NCBI RefSeq assembly: GCF_016921115.1
Contig: NZ_JAFFZS010000043.1
Coordinates: forward strand, 1 to 60,813
Direction of reading: 5' to 3'
DNA length: 60,813 nt
Origin: Streptomyces actuosus
GTDB taxonomy: Bacteria; Actinomycetota; Actinomycetes; Streptomycetales; Streptomycetaceae
Within the stretch, counting starts at the first letter, position 1. Each line of letters opens with the position of its first letter. The notes beneath the pieces were generated by a model that had not been told where the DNA came from, did no database searches, and saw nothing but the letters and a program-made list of their open reading frames with translations. Positions 54,093 through 60,813 of this stretch are shown here, piece after piece. A program made the translations under genes and the position numbers.

Positions 54093-55516
54093 CCGACGGG
54101 ACGCGGTCCGACGGGCCGCTCGCAGGCATCCCGGAAGGTTCCGGCCGGGACGCGGTCGTGGTCGGCGGTGGCCTCGCCGGCGTCACCGCCGCACTGGCCC
54201 TCGCGGACGCCGGCGTCCGTGTCACCCTGCTGGAGGGCAGGCCCAGGCTGGGCGGCCTGGCCTTCTCCTTCCAGCGCGGCGGCCTGACCGTCGACAACGG
54301 GCAGCACGTCCACCTGCGGTGCTGCACCGCCTACCGCTGGTTCCTCGACCGCATCGAGGGCACCGCGCTGGCGCCCGTGCAGAACCGTCTCGACGTGCCC
54401 GTTCTGGACGCCGGCAAGCCCGAGGGGCACCGGCTGGGCCGGCTGCGGCGCGACGCGCTGCCCGTCCCCCTGCACCTGGGACGCAGCCTCGCCACCTATC
54501 CGCACCTCTCGCTCGCCGAGCGCGCCCGAGTCGGTCGCGCCGCACTCGCGCTGAAGGCGCTCGACCTCGCCGATCCGACGCTGGACACCCAGGACTTCGG
54601 CAGCTGGCTGGCCGCGCACGGCCAGTCGGCGCGTGCCGTCGAAGCCCTGTGGGACCTGGTCGGGGTCGCCACCCTCAACGCGTTCGCCTCCGACGCCTCG
54701 CTGGGGCTCGCCGCGATGGTGTTCAAGACCGGTCTGCTGTCCGACCCGGGCGCGGCCGACATCGGCTGGGCGCGCGTCCCGCTGGGTGAACTGCACGACC
54801 GGCTGGCCCGCAAGGCGCTCGACTCCGCGGGCGTCCGTACCGAACTCCGTACACGCGCCACCTCCCTCTCCCTTGACGAAAACGGGCGGTGGAGCGTTCA
54901 GGTTCCCGGCGAAACGCTGACCGCCGACGCCGTCGTGCTCGCCGTGGCCCAGCGCGAGGCCCACGACCTGCTGCCGCCCGGCGCGCTCGACACCCCCGGC
55001 CGGCTCCTGGAGATCGGCACCGCGCCGATCCTCAACGTGCACGTCGTGTACGACCGCACCGTGCTGGCCGGCCCCTTCCTCGCCGCCCTCGGCACCCCCG
55101 TGCAGTGGGTGTTCGACCGCACCGAGGCGTCCGGGCTCACGAGCGGGCAGTACCTGGCCCTGTCCCAGTCGGCGGCACAGGACGAGATCGACACCCCGGT
55201 CGCCGTCCTGCGCGAGCGCTACCTGCCGGAGCTCCGGCGGCTGCTGCCGCGGGCACGCGGTGCCGAGGTGAAGGACTTCTTCGTCACCCGGGAGCGCACC
55301 GCGACGTTCGCCCCCACCCCCGGCGTCGGGCGCCTTCGGCCCGGCGCCCGTACCAAGTCCCCCGGCCTGTACCTGGCCGGAGCGTGGACCGCCACAGGGT
55401 GGCCCGCGACCATGGAGAGTGCGGTCCGCAGCGGTGTGAGCGCGGCGGAGGCCGCCCTCGGCGCCCTGGGCCGGCCCCGCCCCCGGCACCTCTTCGCGCT
55501 CGAGGAGGCGGCGTGA
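54089..55516 (+). CDS. hpnE: Hydroxysqualene dehydroxylase HpnE
   Basis: 475 residues from ATG 54089, with GGGGAGGG upstream. FAD-dependent amine oxidase/phytoene desaturase fold: dinucleotide-binding VVVGGGLAGVTAALALADAG at ~23-42, then GGLTVDNGQHVHLRCC, LGLAAMVFKTGLLSDP, and C-terminal FAD motif GLYLAGAWTATGWPATMESAVRSG. It reduces hydroxysqualene to squalene, the last step before cyclisation. Its stop overlaps a possible ATG of the next gene. Confidence 0.94.
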   Translation: MTDGTRSDGPLAGIPEGSGRDAVVVGGGLAGVTAALALADAGVRVTLLEGRPRLGGLAFSFQRGGLTVDNGQHVHLRCCTAYRWFLDRIEGTALAPVQNRLDVPVLDAGKPEGHRLGRLRRDALPVPLHLGRSLATYPHLSLAERARVGRAALALKALDLADPTLDTQDFGSWLAAHGQSARAVEALWDLVGVATLNAFASDASLGLAAMVFKTGLLSDPGAADIGWARVPLGELHDRLARKALDSAGVRTELRTRATSLSLDENGRWSVQVPGETLTADAVVLAVAQREAHDLLPPGALDTPGRLLEIGTAPILNVHVVYDRTVLAGPFLAALGTPVQWVFDRTEASGLTSGQYLALSQSAAQDEIDTPVAVLRERYLPELRRLLPRARGAEVKDFFVTRERTATFAPTPGVGRLRPGARTKSPGLYLAGAWTATGWPATMESAVRSGVSAAEAALGALGRPRPRHLFALEEAA

Positions 55517-55578
55517 TGCTCGACGAGCCGCGCGCGGCAGGCTTCCGCACCCCCGGTACCGCAACAAGAGGAGAGACT

Positions 55579-56649
55579 GTGCCCACTGTGCCCCCGGCCT
55601 CGACGGCCGCTCGGACCGCGGTGGACGTGACCGCGCTTCTGGAGCGCGGCCGGACACTTGCCACGCCGGTGCTGCGGGCGGCGGTCGGCCGCCTGGCGCC
55701 TCCCATGGACACCGTTGCCGCCTACCACTTCGGATGGATCGACGCACAGGGCAACCCCACCTCCGGCGACGGCGGCAAGGCCGTGCGCCCGGCACTGGCA
55801 GTGCTCTCCGCCGAGGTCACCGGTGCCCGGCCCGAGACCGGTGTCCCCGGCGCGGTCGCCGTCGAGCTCGTCCACAACTTCTCGCTGCTGCACGACGACC
55901 TGATGGACGGCGACGAGCAGCGCCGCCACCGCGACACCGTGTGGAAGGTGCACGGCCCCGCCCAGGCCATCCTGGTCGGCGACGCCCTGTTCGCCCTGGC
56001 CAACGAGGTGCTGCTGGAGCTCGGCACCGTCGAGGCCGGGCGTGCGGCCCGCCGTCTGACATCCGCCACCCGCGCGCTGATCGACGGCCAGGCCCAGGAC
56101 ATCTCCTACGAGCACCGCGACCGCGTCAGCGTCGAGGAGTGCCTGGAGATGGAGGGCAACAAGACCGGCGCGCTGCTGGCCTGCGCCAGCTCCATCGGCG
56201 CGGTGCTCGGCGGCACCGACACCGCCACCGCCGACGCGCTGGAACGGTACGGCTACCACCTCGGCCTCGCCTTCCAGGCCGTCGACGACCTCCTGGGCAT
56301 CTGGGGGGACCCGGAGTCCACCGGCAAGCAGACCTGGAGCGACCTGCGACAGCGCAAGAAGTCCCTGCCGGTGGTGGCCGCGCTCGCCGCGGACGGGCCC
56401 GCCGCCGCACGGCTCGGCGAGCTGCTCGCCGCCGACGTCAGGAGCAGCGACGTCGAGAACTTCTCCGAGGAGGAGTTCGCGACCCGCGCCCGTCTCATCG
56501 AGGAGGCCGGCGGCCGCGAGTGGACGGCCGAGGAGGCCCGCCGCCAGTACACCGTCGCCCTCGAGGCCCTGGACGCGGTCGACATGCCCGAGCAGGTGCG
56601 GGAACGGTTCACGGCGCTCGCCGACTTCGTCGTCGTCCGGAAGAGATGA
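55579..56649 (+). CDS. Polyprenyl diphosphate synthase (FPP/GGPP synthase type)
   Basis: 356 residues from GTG 55579, which has GAGGAGAG 5 bases upstream; ATG 55516 (TGATG overlap, GGAGG 7 bases upstream) would add 21 residues and is nearly as good. The first Asp-rich motif is LLHDDLMDGDEQRR and the second is QAVDDLLGIWGD. GGKAVRPALAVLSAE is the IPP-binding region and GNKTGALLACASSIGA follows. It makes the farnesyl diphosphate used by HpnD, or a longer prenyl diphosphate. Embedded in the hopanoid operon between hpnE and shc. Confidence 0.92.
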   Translation: MPTVPPASTAARTAVDVTALLERGRTLATPVLRAAVGRLAPPMDTVAAYHFGWIDAQGNPTSGDGGKAVRPALAVLSAEVTGARPETGVPGAVAVELVHNFSLLHDDLMDGDEQRRHRDTVWKVHGPAQAILVGDALFALANEVLLELGTVEAGRAARRLTSATRALIDGQAQDISYEHRDRVSVEECLEMEGNKTGALLACASSIGAVLGGTDTATADALERYGYHLGLAFQAVDDLLGIWGDPESTGKQTWSDLRQRKKSLPVVAALAADGPAAARLGELLAADVRSSDVENFSEEEFATRARLIEEAGGREWTAEEARRQYTVALEALDAVDMPEQVRERFTALADFVVVRKR

Positions 56650-56764
56650 TCACTATCGGTCGAACAGCCCACGCTTAGTCGCCGGCCGGTGCCACGGCGG
56701 ACAGGTACCGGCCGACGGCGGACCCGTAGCAGCACGACTCGCACGACTGCATGAAGGGGAAGCC

Positions 56765-58759
56765 ATGACAGCGACGACCGACGGAAGCACCGGGGCACTG
56801 CCGTCCCGCGCTGCCGCGGCCAGCGACACCGACACCGAAGAAGCGGCCGGGGCGACCGAGGCCGCCCGACGCGCGGTGACGCACGCCACCGAGTTCCTGC
56901 TCGCGCAGCAGGACGCCCAGGGCTGGTGGAAGGGCGACCTCGAGACGAACGTGACGATGGACGCCGAGGACCTGCTGCTCCGCCAGTTCCTGGGAGTCCG
57001 CGACGAGGCCACCACGCGCGCCTCCGCGCTGTTCATCCGGGGCGAGCAGCGCGAGGACGGCACCTGGGCCACCTTCTACGGCGGTCCCGGCGACCTGTCG
57101 GCCACCGTCGAGGCCTACGTCGCCCTGCGCCTGGCCGGCGACGCGCCCGAGGCACCGCACATGGCGAAGGCCTCGGCCTGGATCCGCGACCAGGGCGGCA
57201 TCGCCGCCGCCCGCGTCTTCACCCGGATCTGGCTGGCCCTGTTCGGCTGGTGGAAGTGGGACGACCTGCCCGAACTCCCGCCGGAGCTCATCTACTTCCC
57301 CTCGTGGTTCCCCCTCAACATCTACGACTTCGGCTGCTGGGCCCGGCAGACCATCGTGCCGCTGACCGTCGTGTCCGCCAAGCGCCCGGTGCGTCCGGCC
57401 CCCTTCGCCCTGGACGAGCTGCACACCGACCCCGCCGTGCCCAATCCGCCCAGACCCCTTGCCCCGGCCACCAGTTGGGAGGGCGCGTTCCAGCGGATGG
57501 ACAAGGCCCTGCACGCCTTCCGCAAGGTCGCGCCGAAGCGGCTGCGCCAGGCGGCGATGAACACCGCCGCGCGCTGGATCATCGAGCGGCAGGAGAACGA
57601 CGGCTGCTGGGGCGGCATCCAGCCGCCGGCCGTGTACTCGGTGATCGCTCTGTACCTGCTCGGCTACGACCTGCAGCACCCGGTGATGCGCGAGGGCCTG
57701 GCCTCGCTGGACCGCTTCGCCGTCTGGCGCGAGGACGGCGCCCGCATGATCGAGGCGTGCCAGTCGCCGGTGTGGGACACCTGCCTGGCGATCATCGCCC
57801 TCGTGGACGGCGGGCTCCCGGCCGACCATCCGCAACTGGTGAAGGCCGCGGACTGGATGCTGGGCGAGGAGATCGTCCGCCCCGGCGACTGGGCGGTGCG
57901 GCGGCCTGGTCTGCCCCCGGGCGGCTGGGCGTTCGAGTTCCACAACGACAACTACCCCGACATCGACGACACCGCCGAGGTGATCCTCGCCCTGCGGCGG
58001 GTCAGGCACCACGACCCGGAACGGGTGGAGAAGGCCATCGCGCGGGGCGTGCGCTGGAACCTCGGCATGCAGTCGAAGAACGGCGGCTGGGGCGCCTTCG
58101 ACGTCGACAACACCAGCACGCTGCCCAACCTGCTGCCCTTCTGCGACTTCGGTGAGGTCATCGACCCGCCGTCCGCGGACGTCACCGCGCACGTGGTGGA
58201 GATGCTCGCCGTGGAGGGCCTCGCGCACGATCCGCGCACCCGGCGCGGCATCGCGTGGCTGCTCGCCGAACAGGAGCCGGAGGGAGCGTGGTTCGGGCGC
58301 TGGGGCGTCAACTACATCTATGGCACCGGCTCCGTCGTCCCCGCCCTCGTGACCGCGGGGATCCCCGCCTCGCACCCGGCGATCCGCCGTGCTGTCGCCT
58401 GGCTGGAGACCGTGCAGAACGACGACGGCGGATGGGGCGAGGACCTGCGCTCCTACCGCAACTCCGGACGGTGGAGCGGGCGCGGTGCCTCCACCCCCTC
58501 GCAGACGGCGTGGGCGCTGATGGCGCTGCTCGCGGCGGGGGAGCGGGAGTCCAAGGCCGTGCGGCGGGGCGTCGAATGGCTGGCCGCCACCCAGCGGCGG
58601 GACGGTTCCTGGGACGAGCCCTACTTCACCGGCACCGGCTTCCCCTGGGACTTCTCCATCAACTACCACCTCTACCGGCAGGTGTTCCCGCTCACGGCCC
58701 TCGGCCGGTATCTCAACGGCGACCCCTTCCCCGCCCGCGACGAGGCCGAGGGGGCCTGA
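56765..58759 (+). CDS. shc: Squalene-hopene cyclase
   Basis: 664 residues from ATG 56765 (AAGGGGAAG upstream). The catalytic acid motif DIDDTA is at residues 399-404 (YPDIDDTAEVILAL). Several QW repeats are visible, including QQDAQGWWKGDLE near the N-terminus, QENDGCWGGIQP, QSKNGGWGAFD and QNDDGGWGED. N-terminal ~30 residues are a low-complexity extension. A monotopic membrane enzyme that cyclises squalene to hopene and hopanol, which stabilise Streptomyces membranes, notably in spores and aerial hyphae. Preceded by 115 bp without a gene, which could hold an internal promoter. Confidence 0.97.
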   Translation: MTATTDGSTGALPSRAAAASDTDTEEAAGATEAARRAVTHATEFLLAQQDAQGWWKGDLETNVTMDAEDLLLRQFLGVRDEATTRASALFIRGEQREDGTWATFYGGPGDLSATVEAYVALRLAGDAPEAPHMAKASAWIRDQGGIAAARVFTRIWLALFGWWKWDDLPELPPELIYFPSWFPLNIYDFGCWARQTIVPLTVVSAKRPVRPAPFALDELHTDPAVPNPPRPLAPATSWEGAFQRMDKALHAFRKVAPKRLRQAAMNTAARWIIERQENDGCWGGIQPPAVYSVIALYLLGYDLQHPVMREGLASLDRFAVWREDGARMIEACQSPVWDTCLAIIALVDGGLPADHPQLVKAADWMLGEEIVRPGDWAVRRPGLPPGGWAFEFHNDNYPDIDDTAEVILALRRVRHHDPERVEKAIARGVRWNLGMQSKNGGWGAFDVDNTSTLPNLLPFCDFGEVIDPPSADVTAHVVEMLAVEGLAHDPRTRRGIAWLLAEQEPEGAWFGRWGVNYIYGTGSVVPALVTAGIPASHPAIRRAVAWLETVQNDDGGWGEDLRSYRNSGRWSGRGASTPSQTAWALMALLAAGERESKAVRRGVEWLAATQRRDGSWDEPYFTGTGFPWDFSINYHLYRQVFPLTALGRYLNGDPFPARDEAEGA

Positions 58760-59400
58760 TGGCCGCCCAGCCCGCCCCGGCCCCGCTGCTGATCGCCTGC
58801 GCGCTCGGCATCGAGCACCTCGCCCTGCGCCGGCGCGGCCACGGCGGCGCGGACGGGCCGGTGACCGTGCTGCGCACCGGCATGGGGCCCAAGGCCGCCG
58901 AGAAGGCGGTGGGCCGGGTGCTGGCCGACCCGGCGTTCGCCGCCGCCGCCGTACTGGCCACCGGCTTCTGCGCGGGACTCGCGCCCGGCATGCACCCCGG
59001 CGACCTGGTCGTCGCCGAGGAGACCCGAGACCCGCGCGGTGCCGTTCCCTGTGTCGGTACCGAACTGCTCGTCAAGGAACTCGCCCGCACCCTGCCCGGG
59101 CGGACCGTCCACACCGGCCCGCTCATCGGCTCCGACCATGTCGTCCGCGGACCGGAGCGGGCCGAACTGTGCGCGACCGGTGCCCTCGCGGTCGACATGG
59201 AGTCCGCGTCCACGCTTCTGCGCGCCGTGCGTGCGGGTGAGCGCCCCGTTGCGGCCGTCCGGGTGGTCGTGGACGCTCCGGAACATGAACTCGTCCGGAT
59301 CGGCACGCTGCGCGGTGGAATATCGGCTTTCCGCGTTCTTCGTTCCGTACTGCCTGCTTTCTTCGAATGGCACCGCAATGTGCTGCTCCCCAGGAGGTGA
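58759..59400 (+). CDS. hpnG: HpnG, purine-nucleoside phosphorylase-like hopanoid enzyme
   Basis: 213 residues from ATG 58759, overlapping the shc stop by one base. PNP/UDP phosphorylase fold with LRTGMGPKAAEKAVGRVL, ATGFCAGLAPGMHPGDLVVA, the nucleoside-binding region around GPLIGSDHVV and ALAVDMESAS, whose Asp/Glu bind ribose. HpnG removes adenine from adenosylhopane to give ribosylhopane, on the route to bacteriohopanetetrol and aminobacteriohopanetriol. Gap of 5 bp to hpnH. Confidence 0.92.
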   Translation: MAAQPAPAPLLIACALGIEHLALRRRGHGGADGPVTVLRTGMGPKAAEKAVGRVLADPAFAAAAVLATGFCAGLAPGMHPGDLVVAEETRDPRGAVPCVGTELLVKELARTLPGRTVHTGPLIGSDHVVRGPERAELCATGALAVDMESASTLLRAVRAGERPVAAVRVVVDAPEHELVRIGTLRGGISAFRVLRSVLPAFFEWHRNVLLPRR

Positions 59401-59405
59401 GCCTG

Positions 59406-60428
59406 ATGGCCATGCCGCTGCGTCAGTCCATCAAAGTCGCTACATACTTGGCCGAACAGAAGCTCCGCAAGCGTGACAAGTTCCCGCTGATCGTGGAGCT
59501 GGAGCCGCTGTTCGCCTGCAATCTCAAGTGCGAGGGCTGCGGCAAGATCCAGCATCCGGCCGGCGTCCTCAAGCAGCGCATGCCCGTCGCGCAGGCCGTG
59601 GGCGCGGTGCTGGAGTCCGGGGCGCCGATGGTGTCCATCGCCGGGGGAGAGCCCCTGATGCACCCTCAGATCGACGAGATCGTGCGCCAGCTGGTAGCCA
59701 AGCGGAAGTACGTCTTCCTGTGCACCAACGCCATGCTCCTGCGCAAGAAGATGGACAAGTTCACGCCCTCTCCCTATTTCGCGTTCGCCGTGCACATCGA
59801 CGGGTTGCGCGAACGCCACGACGAGTCCGTGGCGAAGGAGGGCGTGTTCGACGAGGCCGTGGCGGCCATCAAGGAGGCCAAGCGCCGCGGCTTCCGGGTG
59901 ACCACCAACTCCACGTTCTTCAACACCGACACCCCGCAGACCGTCATCGAGGTGCTCAACTTCCTCAACGACGACCTCAAGGTGGACGAGATGATGATCT
60001 CGCCCGCCTACGCCTACGAGAAGGCACCCGACCAGGAGCACTTCCTCGGCGTCGAGCAGACCCGCGAGCTGTTCAAGAAGTCGTTCGCGGGTGGCAACCG
60101 GCGCCGTTGGCGGCTCAACCACTCGCCGCTCTTCCTCGACTTCCTCGAGGGCAAGGTGGACTTCCCGTGCACCGCGTGGGCGATCCCCAACTACTCGCTC
60201 TTCGGCTGGCAGCGGCCCTGCTACCTGATGAGCGACGGGTACGTTCCCACGTACCGCGAACTCATCGAGGAGACCGACTGGGACAAGTACGGCCGTGGCA
60301 AGGACCCGCGCTGCGCCAACTGCATGGCGCACTGCGGCTACGAGCCCACCGCCGTGCTCGCCACGATGGGGTCCCTGAAGGAGTCCCTGCGGGCGATGCG
60401 CGAGACGGTCTCGGGAAACGGGGAGTGA
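59406..60428 (+). CDS. hpnH: HpnH, radical SAM adenosylhopane synthase
   Basis: 340 residues from ATG 59406, with a near-perfect AGGAGGTGA 6 bases upstream. The radical-SAM cluster motif is Cys38, Cys42 and Cys45 (CNLKCEGC). SIAGGEPLMHPQIDEI binds SAM. A C-terminal Cys group (CANCMAHCGY, and RPCYLM) may hold an additional cluster, as in other HpnH/SPASM-like proteins. It adds a 5'-deoxyadenosyl radical to the diploptene double bond, giving adenosylhopane. 15 bp before ispG. Confidence 0.95.
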   Translation: MAMPLRQSIKVATYLAEQKLRKRDKFPLIVELEPLFACNLKCEGCGKIQHPAGVLKQRMPVAQAVGAVLESGAPMVSIAGGEPLMHPQIDEIVRQLVAKRKYVFLCTNAMLLRKKMDKFTPSPYFAFAVHIDGLRERHDESVAKEGVFDEAVAAIKEAKRRGFRVTTNSTFFNTDTPQTVIEVLNFLNDDLKVDEMMISPAYAYEKAPDQEHFLGVEQTRELFKKSFAGGNRRRWRLNHSPLFLDFLEGKVDFPCTAWAIPNYSLFGWQRPCYLMSDGYVPTYRELIEETDWDKYGRGKDPRCANCMAHCGYEPTAVLATMGSLKESLRAMRETVSGNGE

Positions 60429-60443
60429 GGGGGGAGTGACGTC

Positions 60444-60813
60444 ATGACCGCCGTTTCCCTGGGCGTCCCCGCCGTCCCGGCCCGGCCGGTCGCCGAGCGC
60501 CGCAGGAGCCGGCAGATCCAGGTCGGGTCGGTGGCGGTGGGCGGCGACGCGCCGGTGTCCGTGCAGTCGATGACGACCACGCGGACGTCGGACGTCGGTG
60601 CCACGCTGCAGCAGATCGCGGAGCTGACGGCGTCGGGCTGCCAGATCGTGCGGGTGGCCTGCCCGACGCAGGACGACGCCGACGCGCTGGCCACGATCGC
60701 CCGGAAGTCGCAGATCCCGGTGATCGCCGACATCCACTTCCAGCCCAAGTACGTCTTCGCGGCGATCGAGGCCGGCTGTGCCGCCGTCCGCGTCAACCCG
60801 GGCAACATCAAGA
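60444..60813 (+). CDS. ispG: (E)-4-hydroxy-3-methylbut-2-enyl-diphosphate synthase IspG, 5' part
   Basis: Truncated at the right edge: 123 codons from ATG 60444 (GGGGGAG upstream). Start of GcpE/IspG: RRRSRQIQVGSVAVGGDAPVSVQ, SMTTTRTSDVGATLQQI and VIADIHFQPKYVFAAIEAG, with the TIM-barrel signature. The [4Fe-4S] C-terminal domain is outside the window. It catalyses the penultimate-but-one step of the MEP pathway. Streptomyces usually also carry a housekeeping ispG elsewhere, so this is probably a hopanoid-dedicated copy (established pattern, not seen here). Confidence 0.94.
   Translation, partial: MTAVSLGVPAVPARPVAERRRSRQIQVGSVAVGGDAPVSVQSMTTTRTSDVGATLQQIAELTASGCQIVRVACPTQDDADALATIARKSQIPVIADIHFQPKYVFAAIEAGCAAVRVNPGNIK

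Noticed and set aside
53936..55795. Long minus-strand open frame opposite hpnE (619 codons)
   Set aside because: A shadow of strong third-position GC bias in hpnE; no start signal, low-complexity composition. The same applies to long antisense frames opposite shc, the thiolase/FadB genes, the ABC-F genes and the phosphoglycan operon.
56646..56678. Ten-codon frame (MITIGRTAHA) overlapping the polyprenyl synthase stop as ATGA
   Set aside because: Too short, no ribosome site distinct from the preceding gene, and a chance overlap is likely.

Overview
The window is a chromosomal segment of a Streptomyces species. It has very high GC, strong third-position GC bias, many GTG and some TTG starts, and lineage-marker families (SsgA-like protein, WhiB-like protein, DUF2510 protein, an SCO6745-family protein, leaderless promoters, GTGA/ATGA-coupled operons). 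From memory, the gene order from the LigC/LigD-type repair genes through ssgD, endonuclease V, the fadAB-type operon, tex, idi and the hopanoid cluster follows the S. coelicolor SCO6700s. I could not check this by alignment.

Left part (1-15483): the 3' end of a LuxR regulator; an orphan NitT/TauT-type importer (lipoprotein plus a frameshifted permease, no ATPase seen); a DUF2510 membrane protein; a large LAL-like ATPase that ends where the usual LuxR helix-turn-helix would begin; a DUF3048 lipoprotein; a zinc alcohol dehydrogenase; a divergent pair of NHEJ-type enzymes (stand-alone ATP-dependent ligase and LigD-type polymerase domain) followed by an ornithine cyclodeaminase family gene; a two-domain VOC protein and a WhiB-like protein.

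Middle (15938-44161): an acyl-ACP desaturase with three 15-bp-spaced palindromic operators; DDAH; an ABC-F protein with a long structured leader; ssgD; a YciI protein; endonuclease V; a saccharopine-dehydrogenase-like reductase; a CaiB-thiolase-FadB beta-oxidation operon next to a MerR regulator; a macrodomain gene reduced to its two ends and still coupled to a PfkB kinase; an M1 peptidase; a second ABC-F protein; Tex; an SCO6745-family gene with a perfect 16-bp TetR-like operator; a frameshifted GlxA-type regulator followed by a DJ-1/PfpI gene; an enoyl-CoA hydratase; an anti-sigma-type ATPase; idi; and a CDF metal exporter.

Right part (44651-60813): two operons separated by a perfect 15-bp-stem terminator. 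The first (44651-51733) has seven coupled genes: two CDP-alcohol phosphatidyltransferases, a sugar-type nucleotidyltransferase, a glycerol-1-phosphate-dehydrogenase-like enzyme, a GT2 glycosyltransferase and a TagGH-like exporter. It looks like an uncharacterised polyol-phosphate lipid or glycopolymer pathway. The second is the hopanoid operon: sORF-hpnC-hpnD-sORF-hpnE-polyprenyl synthase-shc-hpnG-hpnH-ispG, running off the right edge. HpnC, HpnD and HpnE make squalene, Shc cyclises it, HpnH and HpnG build the side chain, and idi plus ispG supply C5 precursors. Two small genes (21 and 46 codons) are wired into this operon by stop/start overlaps.

Three loci look broken (permease, macrodomain, GlxA). 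The single-base shifts could be real decay or assembly error. The macrodomain loss is a deletion of about 100 codons and is unlikely to be a sequencing artefact.
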